Shown one piece after another: positions 57,266 through 64,000 of a stretch of 64,000 nucleotides of DNA. The DNA comes from Streptomyces cinnamoneus. Lineage in GTDB: Bacteria > Actinomycetota > Actinomycetes > Streptomycetales > Streptomycetaceae. The stretch covers positions 168,307 through 232,306 of the forward strand of contig NZ_BMVB01000010.1 in NCBI RefSeq assembly GCF_014650495.1, in the 5' to 3' direction. The notes under the pieces are model-generated. The model was not told the origin of the DNA, made no database searches, and worked only from the letters and a program-made list of their open reading frames with translations. Made by a program: the position numbers and the translations under genes. Numbering within the stretch: position 1 is the stretch's first letter; each line of letters begins with the position of its first letter.

Positions 57266-58722
57266 CGGCACGTACGACGACCCGGCCCGACCGGCTCCGC
57301 ACAGACGAGGCAGGCCGCCCCGACGGGGCGGCCGCGGTGGTGATCGGGGGCGGGCTCGCCGGCATCACGGCCGCGCTGGAGCTCGCCGACGCCGGCCTCG
57401 ACGTCACCCTCCTGGAGGGCCGGCCCCGCCTCGGCGGGCTCGCCTTCTCCTTCCGCCGCGGCGAGCTGACCATCGACAACGGCCAGCACGTCTACCTGCG
57501 CTGCTGCACCGCCTACCAGTGGTTCCTCGACCGGCTGGACGCCCGCCACCTCGCCCCGCTGCAGGACCGGCTCGACGTGCCCGTCCTCGACGTCGGCCAC
57601 CCCTCGGGGCGCCCGCGCCTGGGCCGGCTGCGCCGCACCGCCCTGCCCGTGCCGCTGCACCTCGCGGCCAGCCTGGCCACCTACCCGCACCTCTCGCTCG
57701 CCGAGCGCGCCAAGGTCGGCCGGGCAGCCCTCGCCCTGCGTGGCCTGGACCCGGCGGACCCGGCCCTGGACGGCGTGGACTTCGCCACCTGGCTGCGCCG
57801 CCACGGCCAGTCGCCGCGCACCGTCGAGGCCCTGTGGGACCTCGTCGGCATCGCCACCCTCAACGCCACCGCCGACCAGGCATCGCTGGGGCTGGCCGCC
57901 ATGGTCTTCAAGACCGGCCTGCTCTCCGAGCCCGGCGCCGCCGACATCGGCTGGGCCCACGTCCCCCTGGGCGAGCTGCACGACACCCGGGCCCGCGCCG
58001 CCCTCGACGCCGCCGGCGTCCGCACCGCGCTGCGCACCCGCGCGACCCGGATCACCCCGAGGGCGGACGGCGGCTGGCACGTGGACGCCGAAGCCGGGCC
58101 CGGCACCACCGAGCGCCTCGACGCCGACGCCGTCGTGCTCGCCGTGCCGCAGCGCGAGAGCCACGGCCTGCTGCCCGAGGGCGCCCTCGACGACCCGGAC
58201 CGGCTGCTGGACATCGACACCGCGCCCATCCTCAACCTGCACGTCGTCTACGACCGCACCGTCCTGCGGCAGCCCTTCTTCGCCGCGCTCGGCAGCCCGG
58301 TGCAGTGGGTCTTCGACCGCACCGACTCCTCCGGGCTCGCCGCGCGCGGCGGCACGGGCCAGTACCTGGCCGTGTCGCAGTCGGCGGCACAGGACGACAT
58401 CGACCGGCCGGTCGCCGAGCTGCGCGAGCGCTACCTGCCCGAGCTGGAGCGACTGCTGCCCGCCGCGCGCGACGCGGTCGTCGAGGACTTCTTCGTCACC
58501 CGCGAGCGGACGGCCACGTTCGCTCCCACCCCGGGCGTCGGCCGGCTGCGGCCGCCCGCCCCCACGAACGCGCCCGGCCTCCACCTGGCCGGTGCGTGGA
58601 CCGCCACGGGCTGGCCCGCGACCATGGAGGGCGCGGTGCGCAGCGGTCTGAGCGCCGCCGGCGCCGCGCTCTTCGAGCTCGGCCGGCCGCACCGGGATCC
58701 CTTGCGGGAGGCGGCGGTATGA
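57262..58722 (+). CDS. hpnE: Hydroxysqualene dehydroxylase HpnE
   Basis: The 486-residue FAD enzyme reductively removes the hydroxyl of hydroxysqualene to give squalene. Its Rossmann motif GGGLAGI starts at residue 29, followed by LLEGRPRLGGLAFSF. Other family features are IDNGQHVYLRCCTAYQWFL, the FATWLRRHGQS region and the C-terminal FAD closure GLHLAGAWTATGWPATMEGA. The ATG at 57262 overlaps the small ORF upstream, and the first 25 residues are a polar, unconserved lead. Its stop overlaps an ATG (58719) in frame with the prenyl synthase. Confidence 0.93.
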   Translation: MTARTTTRPDRLRTDEAGRPDGAAAVVIGGGLAGITAALELADAGLDVTLLEGRPRLGGLAFSFRRGELTIDNGQHVYLRCCTAYQWFLDRLDARHLAPLQDRLDVPVLDVGHPSGRPRLGRLRRTALPVPLHLAASLATYPHLSLAERAKVGRAALALRGLDPADPALDGVDFATWLRRHGQSPRTVEALWDLVGIATLNATADQASLGLAAMVFKTGLLSEPGAADIGWAHVPLGELHDTRARAALDAAGVRTALRTRATRITPRADGGWHVDAEAGPGTTERLDADAVVLAVPQRESHGLLPEGALDDPDRLLDIDTAPILNLHVVYDRTVLRQPFFAALGSPVQWVFDRTDSSGLAARGGTGQYLAVSQSAAQDDIDRPVAELRERYLPELERLLPAARDAVVEDFFVTRERTATFAPTPGVGRLRPPAPTNAPGLHLAGAWTATGWPATMEGAVRSGLSAAGAALFELGRPHRDPLREAAV

Positions 58723-58793
58723 ACCAGCGAGCCTTCAAAGGCGCGCGTTCCGCGAACGGGGCGCGCGCGAGCACGACCACCAGAGGAGAGACC

Positions 58794-59858
58794 GTGACAT
58801 CGGCGATCCCAGCTGTCGACACCGCAGGCGTCAGTGCCCTGCTGGAGCGCGGACGGACGCTTGCCACGCCGGTGCTGCGTGCCGCCGTCAACCGGCTCGC
58901 GGCACCCATGGACACCGTCGCCGCCTACCACTTCGGCTGGATCGACGCCGAAGGCCGGCCGGCGCACGGCGACAGCGGCAAGGCCATCCGGCCCGCCCTC
59001 GCGCTGCTCTCGGCCGAGGCCGCGGGCAGAGCGCCCGAGGTGGGCGTCCCCGGCGCCGTCGCCGTCGAGCTCGTGCACAACTTCTCGCTGCTGCACGACG
59101 ACCTGATGGACGGCGACGAGCAGCGCCGCCACCGCGACACCGTCTGGAAGGCGTACAGCCCGGCGCAGGCCATCCTCGTCGGCGACGCGCTCTTCGCGCT
59201 GGCCAACGAGGTGCTGCTGGAGCTCGGCACCGTCGAGGCGGGCCGGGCGACCCGCCGGCTGACCACCGCCACCCGCAAGCTCATCGACGGCCAGGCCCAG
59301 GACATCTCCTACGAGCACCGCGAGCGCGTCACCGTGGCCGAGTGCCTGGAGATGGAGGGCAACAAGACCGGCGCGCTGCTGGCCTGCGCGGTGTCCATCG
59401 GCGCGGTCCTCGGCGGCGCCGACGACCGTACGGCCGACGCCCTGGAGGCGTACGGCTACCACCTCGGCCTGGCCTTCCAGGCGGTCGACGACCTCCTCGG
59501 CATCTGGGGCGACCCGGAGACCACCGGCAAGCAGACCTGGAGCGACCTGCGGCAGCGCAAGAAGTCCCTCCCGGTGGTCGCCGCCCTCGCGGCGGGCGGC
59601 TCCGCCTCCGAGCGGCTGGCCGGCATCCTCGCCGCCGACGCCAAGCTGAGCGACGCCCAGCTGGCCGACTTCGACGAGGAGGAGTTCGCCACCCGCGCGG
59701 CGCTCATCGAGGAGGCGGGCGGCCGGGAGTGGACCTCCGAGGAGGCCCGCCGCCAGCACGCCACCGCCATCGAGGCGCTGAGCGCGGTCGACATGCCCGA
59801 AGAGGTCCGGGCCCAGCTGATCGCACTCGCGGACTTCGTCGTCGTACGGAAGAGTTGA
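58794..59858 (+). CDS. Polyprenyl diphosphate synthase (farnesyl-type) of the hopanoid operon
   Basis: The 354-residue E-type prenyltransferase builds farnesyl (or longer) diphosphate for squalene formation. The first Asp-rich motif is LLHDDLMDGD (Asp102-Asp106) and the second AFQAVDDLLGIWGD near residue 225. KAIRPAL carries the pyrophosphate-binding residues. Chain length cannot be fixed from sequence, but farnesyl is expected in this operon. GTG at 58794 follows a strong AGAGGAGAG site. An in-frame ATG at 58719 overlaps the hpnE stop (ATGA) and would add 25 low-complexity residues; it may serve only to couple translation. Confidence 0.9.
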   Translation: MTSAIPAVDTAGVSALLERGRTLATPVLRAAVNRLAAPMDTVAAYHFGWIDAEGRPAHGDSGKAIRPALALLSAEAAGRAPEVGVPGAVAVELVHNFSLLHDDLMDGDEQRRHRDTVWKAYSPAQAILVGDALFALANEVLLELGTVEAGRATRRLTTATRKLIDGQAQDISYEHRERVTVAECLEMEGNKTGALLACAVSIGAVLGGADDRTADALEAYGYHLGLAFQAVDDLLGIWGDPETTGKQTWSDLRQRKKSLPVVAALAAGGSASERLAGILAADAKLSDAQLADFDEEEFATRAALIEEAGGREWTSEEARRQHATAIEALSAVDMPEEVRAQLIALADFVVVRKS

Positions 59859-59892
59859 CCGTTATCGACCCGATCTAGCCCTCGCGGTCGCC

Positions 59893-59920
59893 GGCCGGTG
59901 TCCCTTGTGCGGCACCGGCC
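59893..59920 (+). terminator. Intra-operon hairpin before shc
   Basis: GGCCGGTG (59893-59900) and CACCGGCC (59913-59920) form a perfect 8-bp stem with a 12-nt loop in the 132-bp gap between the prenyl synthase and shc, the largest gap in the hopanoid operon. It has no T tract. It may attenuate, process or stabilise the mRNA at this junction. Confidence 0.45.
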
Positions 59921-59933
59921 GACGGAAGCCCCC

Positions 59934-59961
59934 CAGTACGGCAGTCACAGCAGTACGGCAG
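59934..59961. repeat. 11-bp direct repeats upstream of shc
   Basis: CAGTACGGCAG occurs at 59934-59944 and 59951-59961, separated by 6 bp (17-bp period). They lie 30-57 bp before the shc ATG. They could be a regulator site for an internal shc promoter. No function is proven. Confidence 0.5.
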
Positions 59962-59990
59962 AGAAGAAACTCACTGCATTAGGGGAAGCC

Positions 59991-62009
59991 ATGACAGCGA
60001 CGACCGACGGCGCCGGGGCCTTCCCGCCCCGCGCAGCCGAGGCCGGCCACAGCACAACCGTTCTGCCTCCGGCCGCGGCGGCCGACGGGCCGAAGCCCCG
60101 TGACGCCGCGGAGCGGGCCGCCTCCCGCGCCGTCGAGCACCTGCTGTCCCGCCAGGACGAGGCGGGCTGGTGGAAGGGCGACCTGGAGACCAACGTCACC
60201 ATGGACGCCGAGGACCTCCTGCTCCGCCAGTTCCTCGGCATCCAGGACGAGCGGACCACCGCGGCCGCCGCCCGCTTCATCCGCTCCCGGCAGCACCCCG
60301 ACGGCACCTGGGCCACCTTCCACGGCGGCCCCGCGGAGCTCTCCGCCACCATCGAGGCGTACGTCGCCCTGCGGCTCGCCGGGGACGCCCCCTCCGCCCC
60401 GCACATGACCGCCGCCGCCGAATGGGTCCGCGCCCGGGGCGGCATCGCCGCCGCCCGCGTCTTCACCCGGATCTGGCTGGCGCTCTTCGGCTGGTGGCGG
60501 TGGGAGGACCTGCCCGAGCTGCCGCCGGAGCTCATGTACGTGCCCAAGCAGTTCCCGCTCAACATCTACGACTTCGGCTGCTGGGCCCGGCAGACCATCG
60601 TGCCGCTCACCGTCGTCTCCGCGCTGCGCCCCGTACGGCCGGCGCCCTTCTCCCTCGACGAGCTGCACACCGACCCGCGCAACCCCGCGCCGCCGCGCCC
60701 CCTGGCCCCGGCCACCAGCTGGGACGGCCTCTTCCAGCGCCTGGACAAGGCGCTGCACCTCTACCACCGCTTCCCCTTCCGCCCGCTGCGCCGGGCCGCG
60801 CTGGGCGCGGCCGCCCGCTGGATCATCGAGCGCCAGGAGAACGACGGCTGCTGGGGCGGCATCCAGCCACCGGCCGTCTACTCCGTCATCGCCCTCCACC
60901 TCCTGGGCTACGACCTGGACCACCCCGTCCTGCGCGCCGGGCTGGAGTCGCTGGACCGTTTCGCCGTGTGGCACGAGGACGGCCCGGACGGCGCCCCGGT
61001 CCGGATGATCGAGGCGTGCCAGTCCCCGGTGTGGGACACCTGCCTGGCCACCATCGCCCTGGCCGACGCGGGCGTGCCCCCCGACCACCCGGCGCTCGTC
61101 AAGGCCGCCGACTGGATGCTGGACGAGCAGATCCTGCGCAGCGGCGACTGGGCGGTGCGCAGGCCCGAACTCCCGCCGGGCGGCTGGGCGTTCGAGTTCC
61201 ACAACGACCAGTATCCCGACATCGACGACACCGCCGAGGTGATCCTCGCGCTCAAGCGCGTCCGCCACCCCGACCCCGAGCGGGTCGAGGAGGCGGTGCG
61301 CCGGGCCGCCCGCTGGACGGTGGGGATGCAGTCGAGGAACGGCGCGTGGGGCGCCTTCGACGCCGACAACACCAGCCCGTTCCCCAACCGGCTGCCGTTC
61401 TGCGACTTCGGCGAGGTCGTCGACCCGCCGTCGGCCGACGTCACCGCGCACGTCGTCGAGATGCTGGCGGCCCTCGGCAAACAGCACCACCCCCGCGCCC
61501 GGCGCGGCATCGAGTGGCTGCTGGCCGAGCAGGAGGAGTGCGGCGCCTGGTTCGGCCGCTGGGGCGTCAATTACGTCTACGGCACCGGCTCCGTGGTGCC
61601 CGCCCTCGTCGCCGCCGGGCTGCCCGCCTCCCACCCCGCGATCCGGCGGGCCGTGACCTGGCTGCGGGAGGTGCAGAACGAGGACGGCGGCTGGGGCGAG
61701 GACCTGCGCTCCTACCGGGACCGCGAGTGGGCCGGCCGCGGCGCCTCCACCGCCTCGCAGACCGCCTGGGCGCTGCTGGCCCTGCTGGCGGCGGGGGAGC
61801 GGGACCACGAGGCCGTCGAGCGGGGCGTCGCCTGGCTGGCCGCGACCCAGGCCGAGGACGGCTCCTGGGACGAGCCGTTCTTCACCGGCACCGGCTTCCC
61901 CTGGGACTTCTCCATCAACTACCACCTGTACCGCCAGGTGTTCCCGCTCACCGCCCTCGGCCGCTACCTGCACGGCGGGCCCTGCCCGCCCGAACGGCTG
62001 GAGGTCTGA
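59991..62009 (+). CDS. shc: Squalene-hopene cyclase
   Basis: The 672-residue monotopic membrane enzyme cyclises squalene to hopene and hopanol in one step. The protonating motif is D410-I-D412-D413 in YPDIDDTAEV. Several QW repeats are visible, such as QEDGSWDEPFF, QNEDGGWGED, QSRNGAWGAF and RQHPDGTW. The N-terminal LLSRQDEAGWWKGDLETN is standard. The first 30 residues are an unconserved Ala/Gly-rich lead. The ATG at 59991 has AGGGGAAGCC upstream. Its stop overlaps the hpnG start (TGATG). Hopanoids would stiffen membranes, in Streptomyces mainly in aerial hyphae and spores. Confidence 0.96.
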   Translation: MTATTDGAGAFPPRAAEAGHSTTVLPPAAAADGPKPRDAAERAASRAVEHLLSRQDEAGWWKGDLETNVTMDAEDLLLRQFLGIQDERTTAAAARFIRSRQHPDGTWATFHGGPAELSATIEAYVALRLAGDAPSAPHMTAAAEWVRARGGIAAARVFTRIWLALFGWWRWEDLPELPPELMYVPKQFPLNIYDFGCWARQTIVPLTVVSALRPVRPAPFSLDELHTDPRNPAPPRPLAPATSWDGLFQRLDKALHLYHRFPFRPLRRAALGAAARWIIERQENDGCWGGIQPPAVYSVIALHLLGYDLDHPVLRAGLESLDRFAVWHEDGPDGAPVRMIEACQSPVWDTCLATIALADAGVPPDHPALVKAADWMLDEQILRSGDWAVRRPELPPGGWAFEFHNDQYPDIDDTAEVILALKRVRHPDPERVEEAVRRAARWTVGMQSRNGAWGAFDADNTSPFPNRLPFCDFGEVVDPPSADVTAHVVEMLAALGKQHHPRARRGIEWLLAEQEECGAWFGRWGVNYVYGTGSVVPALVAAGLPASHPAIRRAVTWLREVQNEDGGWGEDLRSYRDREWAGRGASTASQTAWALLALLAAGERDHEAVERGVAWLAATQAEDGSWDEPFFTGTGFPWDFSINYHLYRQVFPLTALGRYLHGGPCPPERLEV

Positions 62010-62659
62010 TGACCCCGGGCACGGGCCGCTTCGCCCCCGCACCGCTGCTGGTCGCCTGCGCGCTCGGCATCGAGCGCCTGGCGCTGCGCGGCGGCCCCGG
62101 CGGCGGAGGCAGGCCCGTGGCCGTGCTGCGCACCGGCATGGGCCCGCTCGCCGCGGAACGTGCCGTGACCCGGGCCCTCGGCGACGGCACGGTCCGCAGC
62201 GACGCGGCCGTGATCGCCACCGGCTTCTGCGCCGGCCTGGCCCCGGGGATGCACCCCGGCGACCTCGTCGTCGCCGACGAGACGCGCGACGCGGCCGGCA
62301 GCACGCAGTGCACCGGCGTCGAGCTGCTCGCCAAGGAGCTGGCGCGCGTGGCGCCCCGGCGCGTCATCCACACCGGTCCGCTGGTCGGCTCCGACCACGT
62401 CGTGCGCGGCGCGGAGCGCGCGGCCCTGCACGCCGCGGGCGCACTCGCGGTGGACATGGAATCCGCCGCCACGCTCCGAAGCGCCGCACGGGCGGGAATG
62501 CGCCCGGTTGCGGCCGTAAGAGTGGTCGTGGACGCTCCAGAACATGAACTGGTGCGAATCGGGACCTTGCGGGGTGGAATATCAGCTTTCCGTGTGCTGC
62601 GCACCGTCCTTCCGGCTTTTTTCGAATGGCACCGTTCTTTGCTGCTCCCCAGGAGGTGA
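62009..62659 (+). CDS. hpnG: Hopanoid-associated nucleosidase/phosphorylase HpnG
   Basis: The 216-residue protein has the nucleoside phosphorylase fold of MTA/SAH nucleosidases. In hopanoid operons it removes adenine from adenosylhopane to give the ribosyl form. Family features are VLRTGMGPLAAERAV near the N-terminus, ATGFCAGLAPGMHPGDLVV, GPLVGSDHVV and the purine-site VDMESAATL, where the Glu is expected to bind ribose. The last 60 codons are less GC-rich than the first part and include rarer codons (GTA AGA). It overlaps shc by one base, and its stop is embedded in the hpnH ribosome site. Confidence 0.85.
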   Translation: MTPGTGRFAPAPLLVACALGIERLALRGGPGGGGRPVAVLRTGMGPLAAERAVTRALGDGTVRSDAAVIATGFCAGLAPGMHPGDLVVADETRDAAGSTQCTGVELLAKELARVAPRRVIHTGPLVGSDHVVRGAERAALHAAGALAVDMESAATLRSAARAGMRPVAAVRVVVDAPEHELVRIGTLRGGISAFRVLRTVLPAFFEWHRSLLLPRR

Positions 62660-62664
62660 GCTAG

Positions 62665-63687
62665 ATGGCCATGCCGCTCCGTCAGACCATCCGGGTCGGG
62701 ACCTACCTGTTTGAACAGAAGCTGCGTAAGCGGGACAAGTTCCCGTTGATCGTCGAGCTGGAGCCGCTCTTCGCCTGCAACCTCAAATGCGAGGGCTGCG
62801 GCAAGATCCAGCACCCGGCCGGCGTGCTCAAGCAGCGCATGCCCGTCGCCCAGGCGGTCGGGGCGGTGCTGGAGTCCGGCGCGCCCATGGTGTCGATCGC
62901 CGGCGGAGAGCCGCTGATGCACCCCCAGATCCATGAGATCGTGCGCCAATTGGTGGAACGGAAGAAGTACGTCTTCCTCTGCACCAACGCCCTGCTGATG
63001 CGGAAGAAAATGGAGAAGTTCACGCCCTCCCCGTATTTCGCGTTCGCGGTGCACATCGACGGGCTGCGCCAGCGGCACGACGAGTCCGTGGCGAAGGAGG
63101 GCGTATTCGACGAAGCGGTGGAGGCCATCAAGGAGGCCAAGCGGCGCGGCTTCCGGGTCACCACCAACTCGACCTTCTTCAACACCGACACCCCGCAGAC
63201 CATCATCGAGGTGCTCAATTTCCTCAATGACGACCTGCAGGTCGACGAAATGATGATTTCGCCCGCCTACGCCTACGAGAAGGCCCCCGACCAGGAGCAC
63301 TTCCTCGGCGTCGAGCAGACCCGCGAGCTCTTCAAGAAGGCGTTCGCCGGCGGCAACCGCCGCCGCTGGCGGCTCAACCACAGCCCGCTCTTCCTCGACT
63401 TCCTCGAAGGCAAGGCGGACTTCCCCTGCACCGCCTGGGCCATCCCCAACTACTCCCTCTTCGGCTGGCAGCGCCCCTGCTACCTGATGAGCGACGGCTA
63501 CGTCCCCACGTACCGGGAGCTGATCGAGGACACCGATTGGGAGAAGTACGGGCGCGGCAAGGACCCCCGGTGCGCCAACTGCATGGCCCATTGCGGCTAC
63601 GAGCCCACGGCCGTCCTGGCCACCATGGGGTCGCTGAAGGAGTCGCTGCGCGCCGCCCGTGAGACCGTCACCGGAAACCGGGGCTGA
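62665..63687 (+). CDS. hpnH: Radical SAM adenosyl-hopene transferase HpnH
   Basis: The 340-residue radical SAM enzyme joins the adenosyl group to hopene, the first step of extended hopanoid synthesis. The iron-sulfur cluster motif is C38-x3-C42-x2-C45 in ACNLKCEGCGK, followed by the SAM-binding SIAGGEPLMHP. A C-terminal Cys set (PRCANCMAHCGYEP, near residue 315) may hold an auxiliary cluster. The AGGAGGTGAG site upstream of ATG 62665 is the strongest in the operon and contains the hpnG stop. Length agrees with family members. Confidence 0.95.
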   Translation: MAMPLRQTIRVGTYLFEQKLRKRDKFPLIVELEPLFACNLKCEGCGKIQHPAGVLKQRMPVAQAVGAVLESGAPMVSIAGGEPLMHPQIHEIVRQLVERKKYVFLCTNALLMRKKMEKFTPSPYFAFAVHIDGLRQRHDESVAKEGVFDEAVEAIKEAKRRGFRVTTNSTFFNTDTPQTIIEVLNFLNDDLQVDEMMISPAYAYEKAPDQEHFLGVEQTRELFKKAFAGGNRRRWRLNHSPLFLDFLEGKADFPCTAWAIPNYSLFGWQRPCYLMSDGYVPTYRELIEDTDWEKYGRGKDPRCANCMAHCGYEPTAVLATMGSLKESLRAARETVTGNRG

Positions 63688-63692
63688 CCGTC

Positions 63693-64000
63693 ATGGCCAC
63701 GACGGAGCCGGTCTCCCTCGGGCTCCCCGACGTCCCCGCCCGCCTCGCGGTGCGCCGCCCCTCGCGGCGCATCCAGGTGGGGCCGGTGGCGGTCGGCGGG
63801 GACGCGCCGGTGTCGGTGCAGTCGATGACGACGACGGTCACGGCCGACGTCGGCGCGACGTTGCAGCAGATCGCCGAGCTGACGGCGGCCGGCTGCCAGA
63901 TCGTCCGGGTGGCGTGTCCGTCGCAGGACGACGCCGACGCGCTGCCGGTCATCGCGAAGAAGTCCCAGATCCCGGTGATCGCGGACATCCACTTCCAGCC
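63693..64000 (+). CDS. ispG: 4-Hydroxy-3-methylbut-2-enyl diphosphate synthase IspG (partial, runs off the end)
   Basis: The first 102 codons of an IspG/GcpE protein are present. IspG is the iron-sulfur enzyme that converts MEcPP to HMBPP in the methylerythritol phosphate pathway. Diagnostic sequences are RRPSRRIQVGPVAVGGDAPV, SVQSMTTTVTADVGATLQQI and IVRVACPSQDDADALPVI, ending IADIHF at the window edge; the cluster Cys residues lie beyond. It begins 5 bp after hpnH. From memory, Streptomyces hopanoid operons carry an extra ispG and dxs to supply isoprene units, so this is likely a second copy. Confidence 0.93.
   Translation, partial: MATTEPVSLGLPDVPARLAVRRPSRRIQVGPVAVGGDAPVSVQSMTTTVTADVGATLQQIAELTAAGCQIVRVACPSQDDADALPVIAKKSQIPVIADIHFQ

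Noticed and set aside
61948..63591. Minus-strand frame of about 547 codons opposite hpnG and hpnH
   Set aside because: The sense strand encodes HpnH with its CxxxCxxC motif and HpnG. The antisense frame has no recognisable domain.
1..64000. CRISPR arrays, insertion sequences, integrases and rRNA genes
   Set aside because: I saw no regularly spaced repeat arrays, transposase or integrase motifs, terminal inverted repeats or rRNA-like sequence anywhere in the window.

Overview
The window is high-GC actinobacterial DNA, almost certainly Streptomyces. Third codon positions are strongly G/C, starts are often GTG or TTG, and genes overlap by ATGA or TGATG. There is an SsgA-like sporulation protein, a rare TTA codon in a secondary-metabolism gene, and a Streptomyces-type hopanoid operon. 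From memory, the right half (an SCO6745-family gene, idi, a CDF transporter, galE, then hopanoid genes) follows the gene order near SCO6745-SCO6770 of S. coelicolor.

Region 1 (1-3.5 kb) holds an aldehyde dehydrogenase, a DUF2254 membrane protein and a tRNA-Leu(GAG) with its promoter and a strong terminator. Region 2 (3.5-14.4 kb) is a compact tryptophan-dimer (bisindole/indolocarbazole) gene cluster. A tightly coupled minus-strand operon encodes a RebO/StaO L-tryptophan oxidase, a RebD/StaD chromopyrrolate synthase, a RebC/StaC flavoprotein and a RebP/StaP cytochrome P450. Two tandem paralogous FAD monooxygenases face it from the plus strand. There is no halogenase, glycosyltransferase, methyltransferase or pathway regulator in the block, so the product is probably an oxidised aglycone. 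Region 3 (14.4-24.1 kb) is mixed housekeeping and signalling: a DMT-type membrane protein, pyrophosphatase, a GT-C-like membrane protein, an SsgA-like protein, an orphan histidine kinase, a secreted Asp-box protein, YciI, endonuclease V, an NTF2-like protein, a DapA-family enzyme and MmcQ/YjbR.

Region 4 (24.1-30.8 kb) is a fatty-acid (beta-oxidation) operon: CaiB-type CoA-transferase, acyl-CoA dehydrogenase, thiolase and a fused hydratase/dehydrogenase. A convergent MerR regulator follows, and a MerR-style promoter precedes the operon. Region 5 (30.9-46.5 kb) carries secreted peptidases, a D-amino-acid oxidase-like protein, ABC-F ATPase, Tex, an SCO6745-family protein, two DJ-1/PfpI proteins (one fused to AraC), enoyl-CoA hydratase, a RsbW-like kinase, IPP isomerase and a CDF metal transporter.

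Region 6 (46.6-54.9 kb) is a cell-envelope locus. galE diverges from an operon with a CDP-alcohol phosphotransferase fusion (apparent CTG start), a LicC/IPCT-like cytidylyltransferase, an archaeal-type glycerol-1-phosphate dehydrogenase, a second CDP-alcohol phosphotransferase lacking the canonical fourth Asp, a GT2 glycosyltransferase and a TagGH-type ABC exporter. It looks like a route from sn-glycerol-1-phosphate through a CDP-activated polyol to an exported glycopolymer or lipid, and is the most unusual system here. Region 7 (54.9 kb to the end) is the hopanoid operon: hpnC, hpnD, hpnE, a prenyl diphosphate synthase, shc, hpnG, hpnH and the start of ispG. Two very short ORFs (24 and 35 codons) are translationally coupled into it.

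Functions are assigned from motifs and recalled families. No database search was run.
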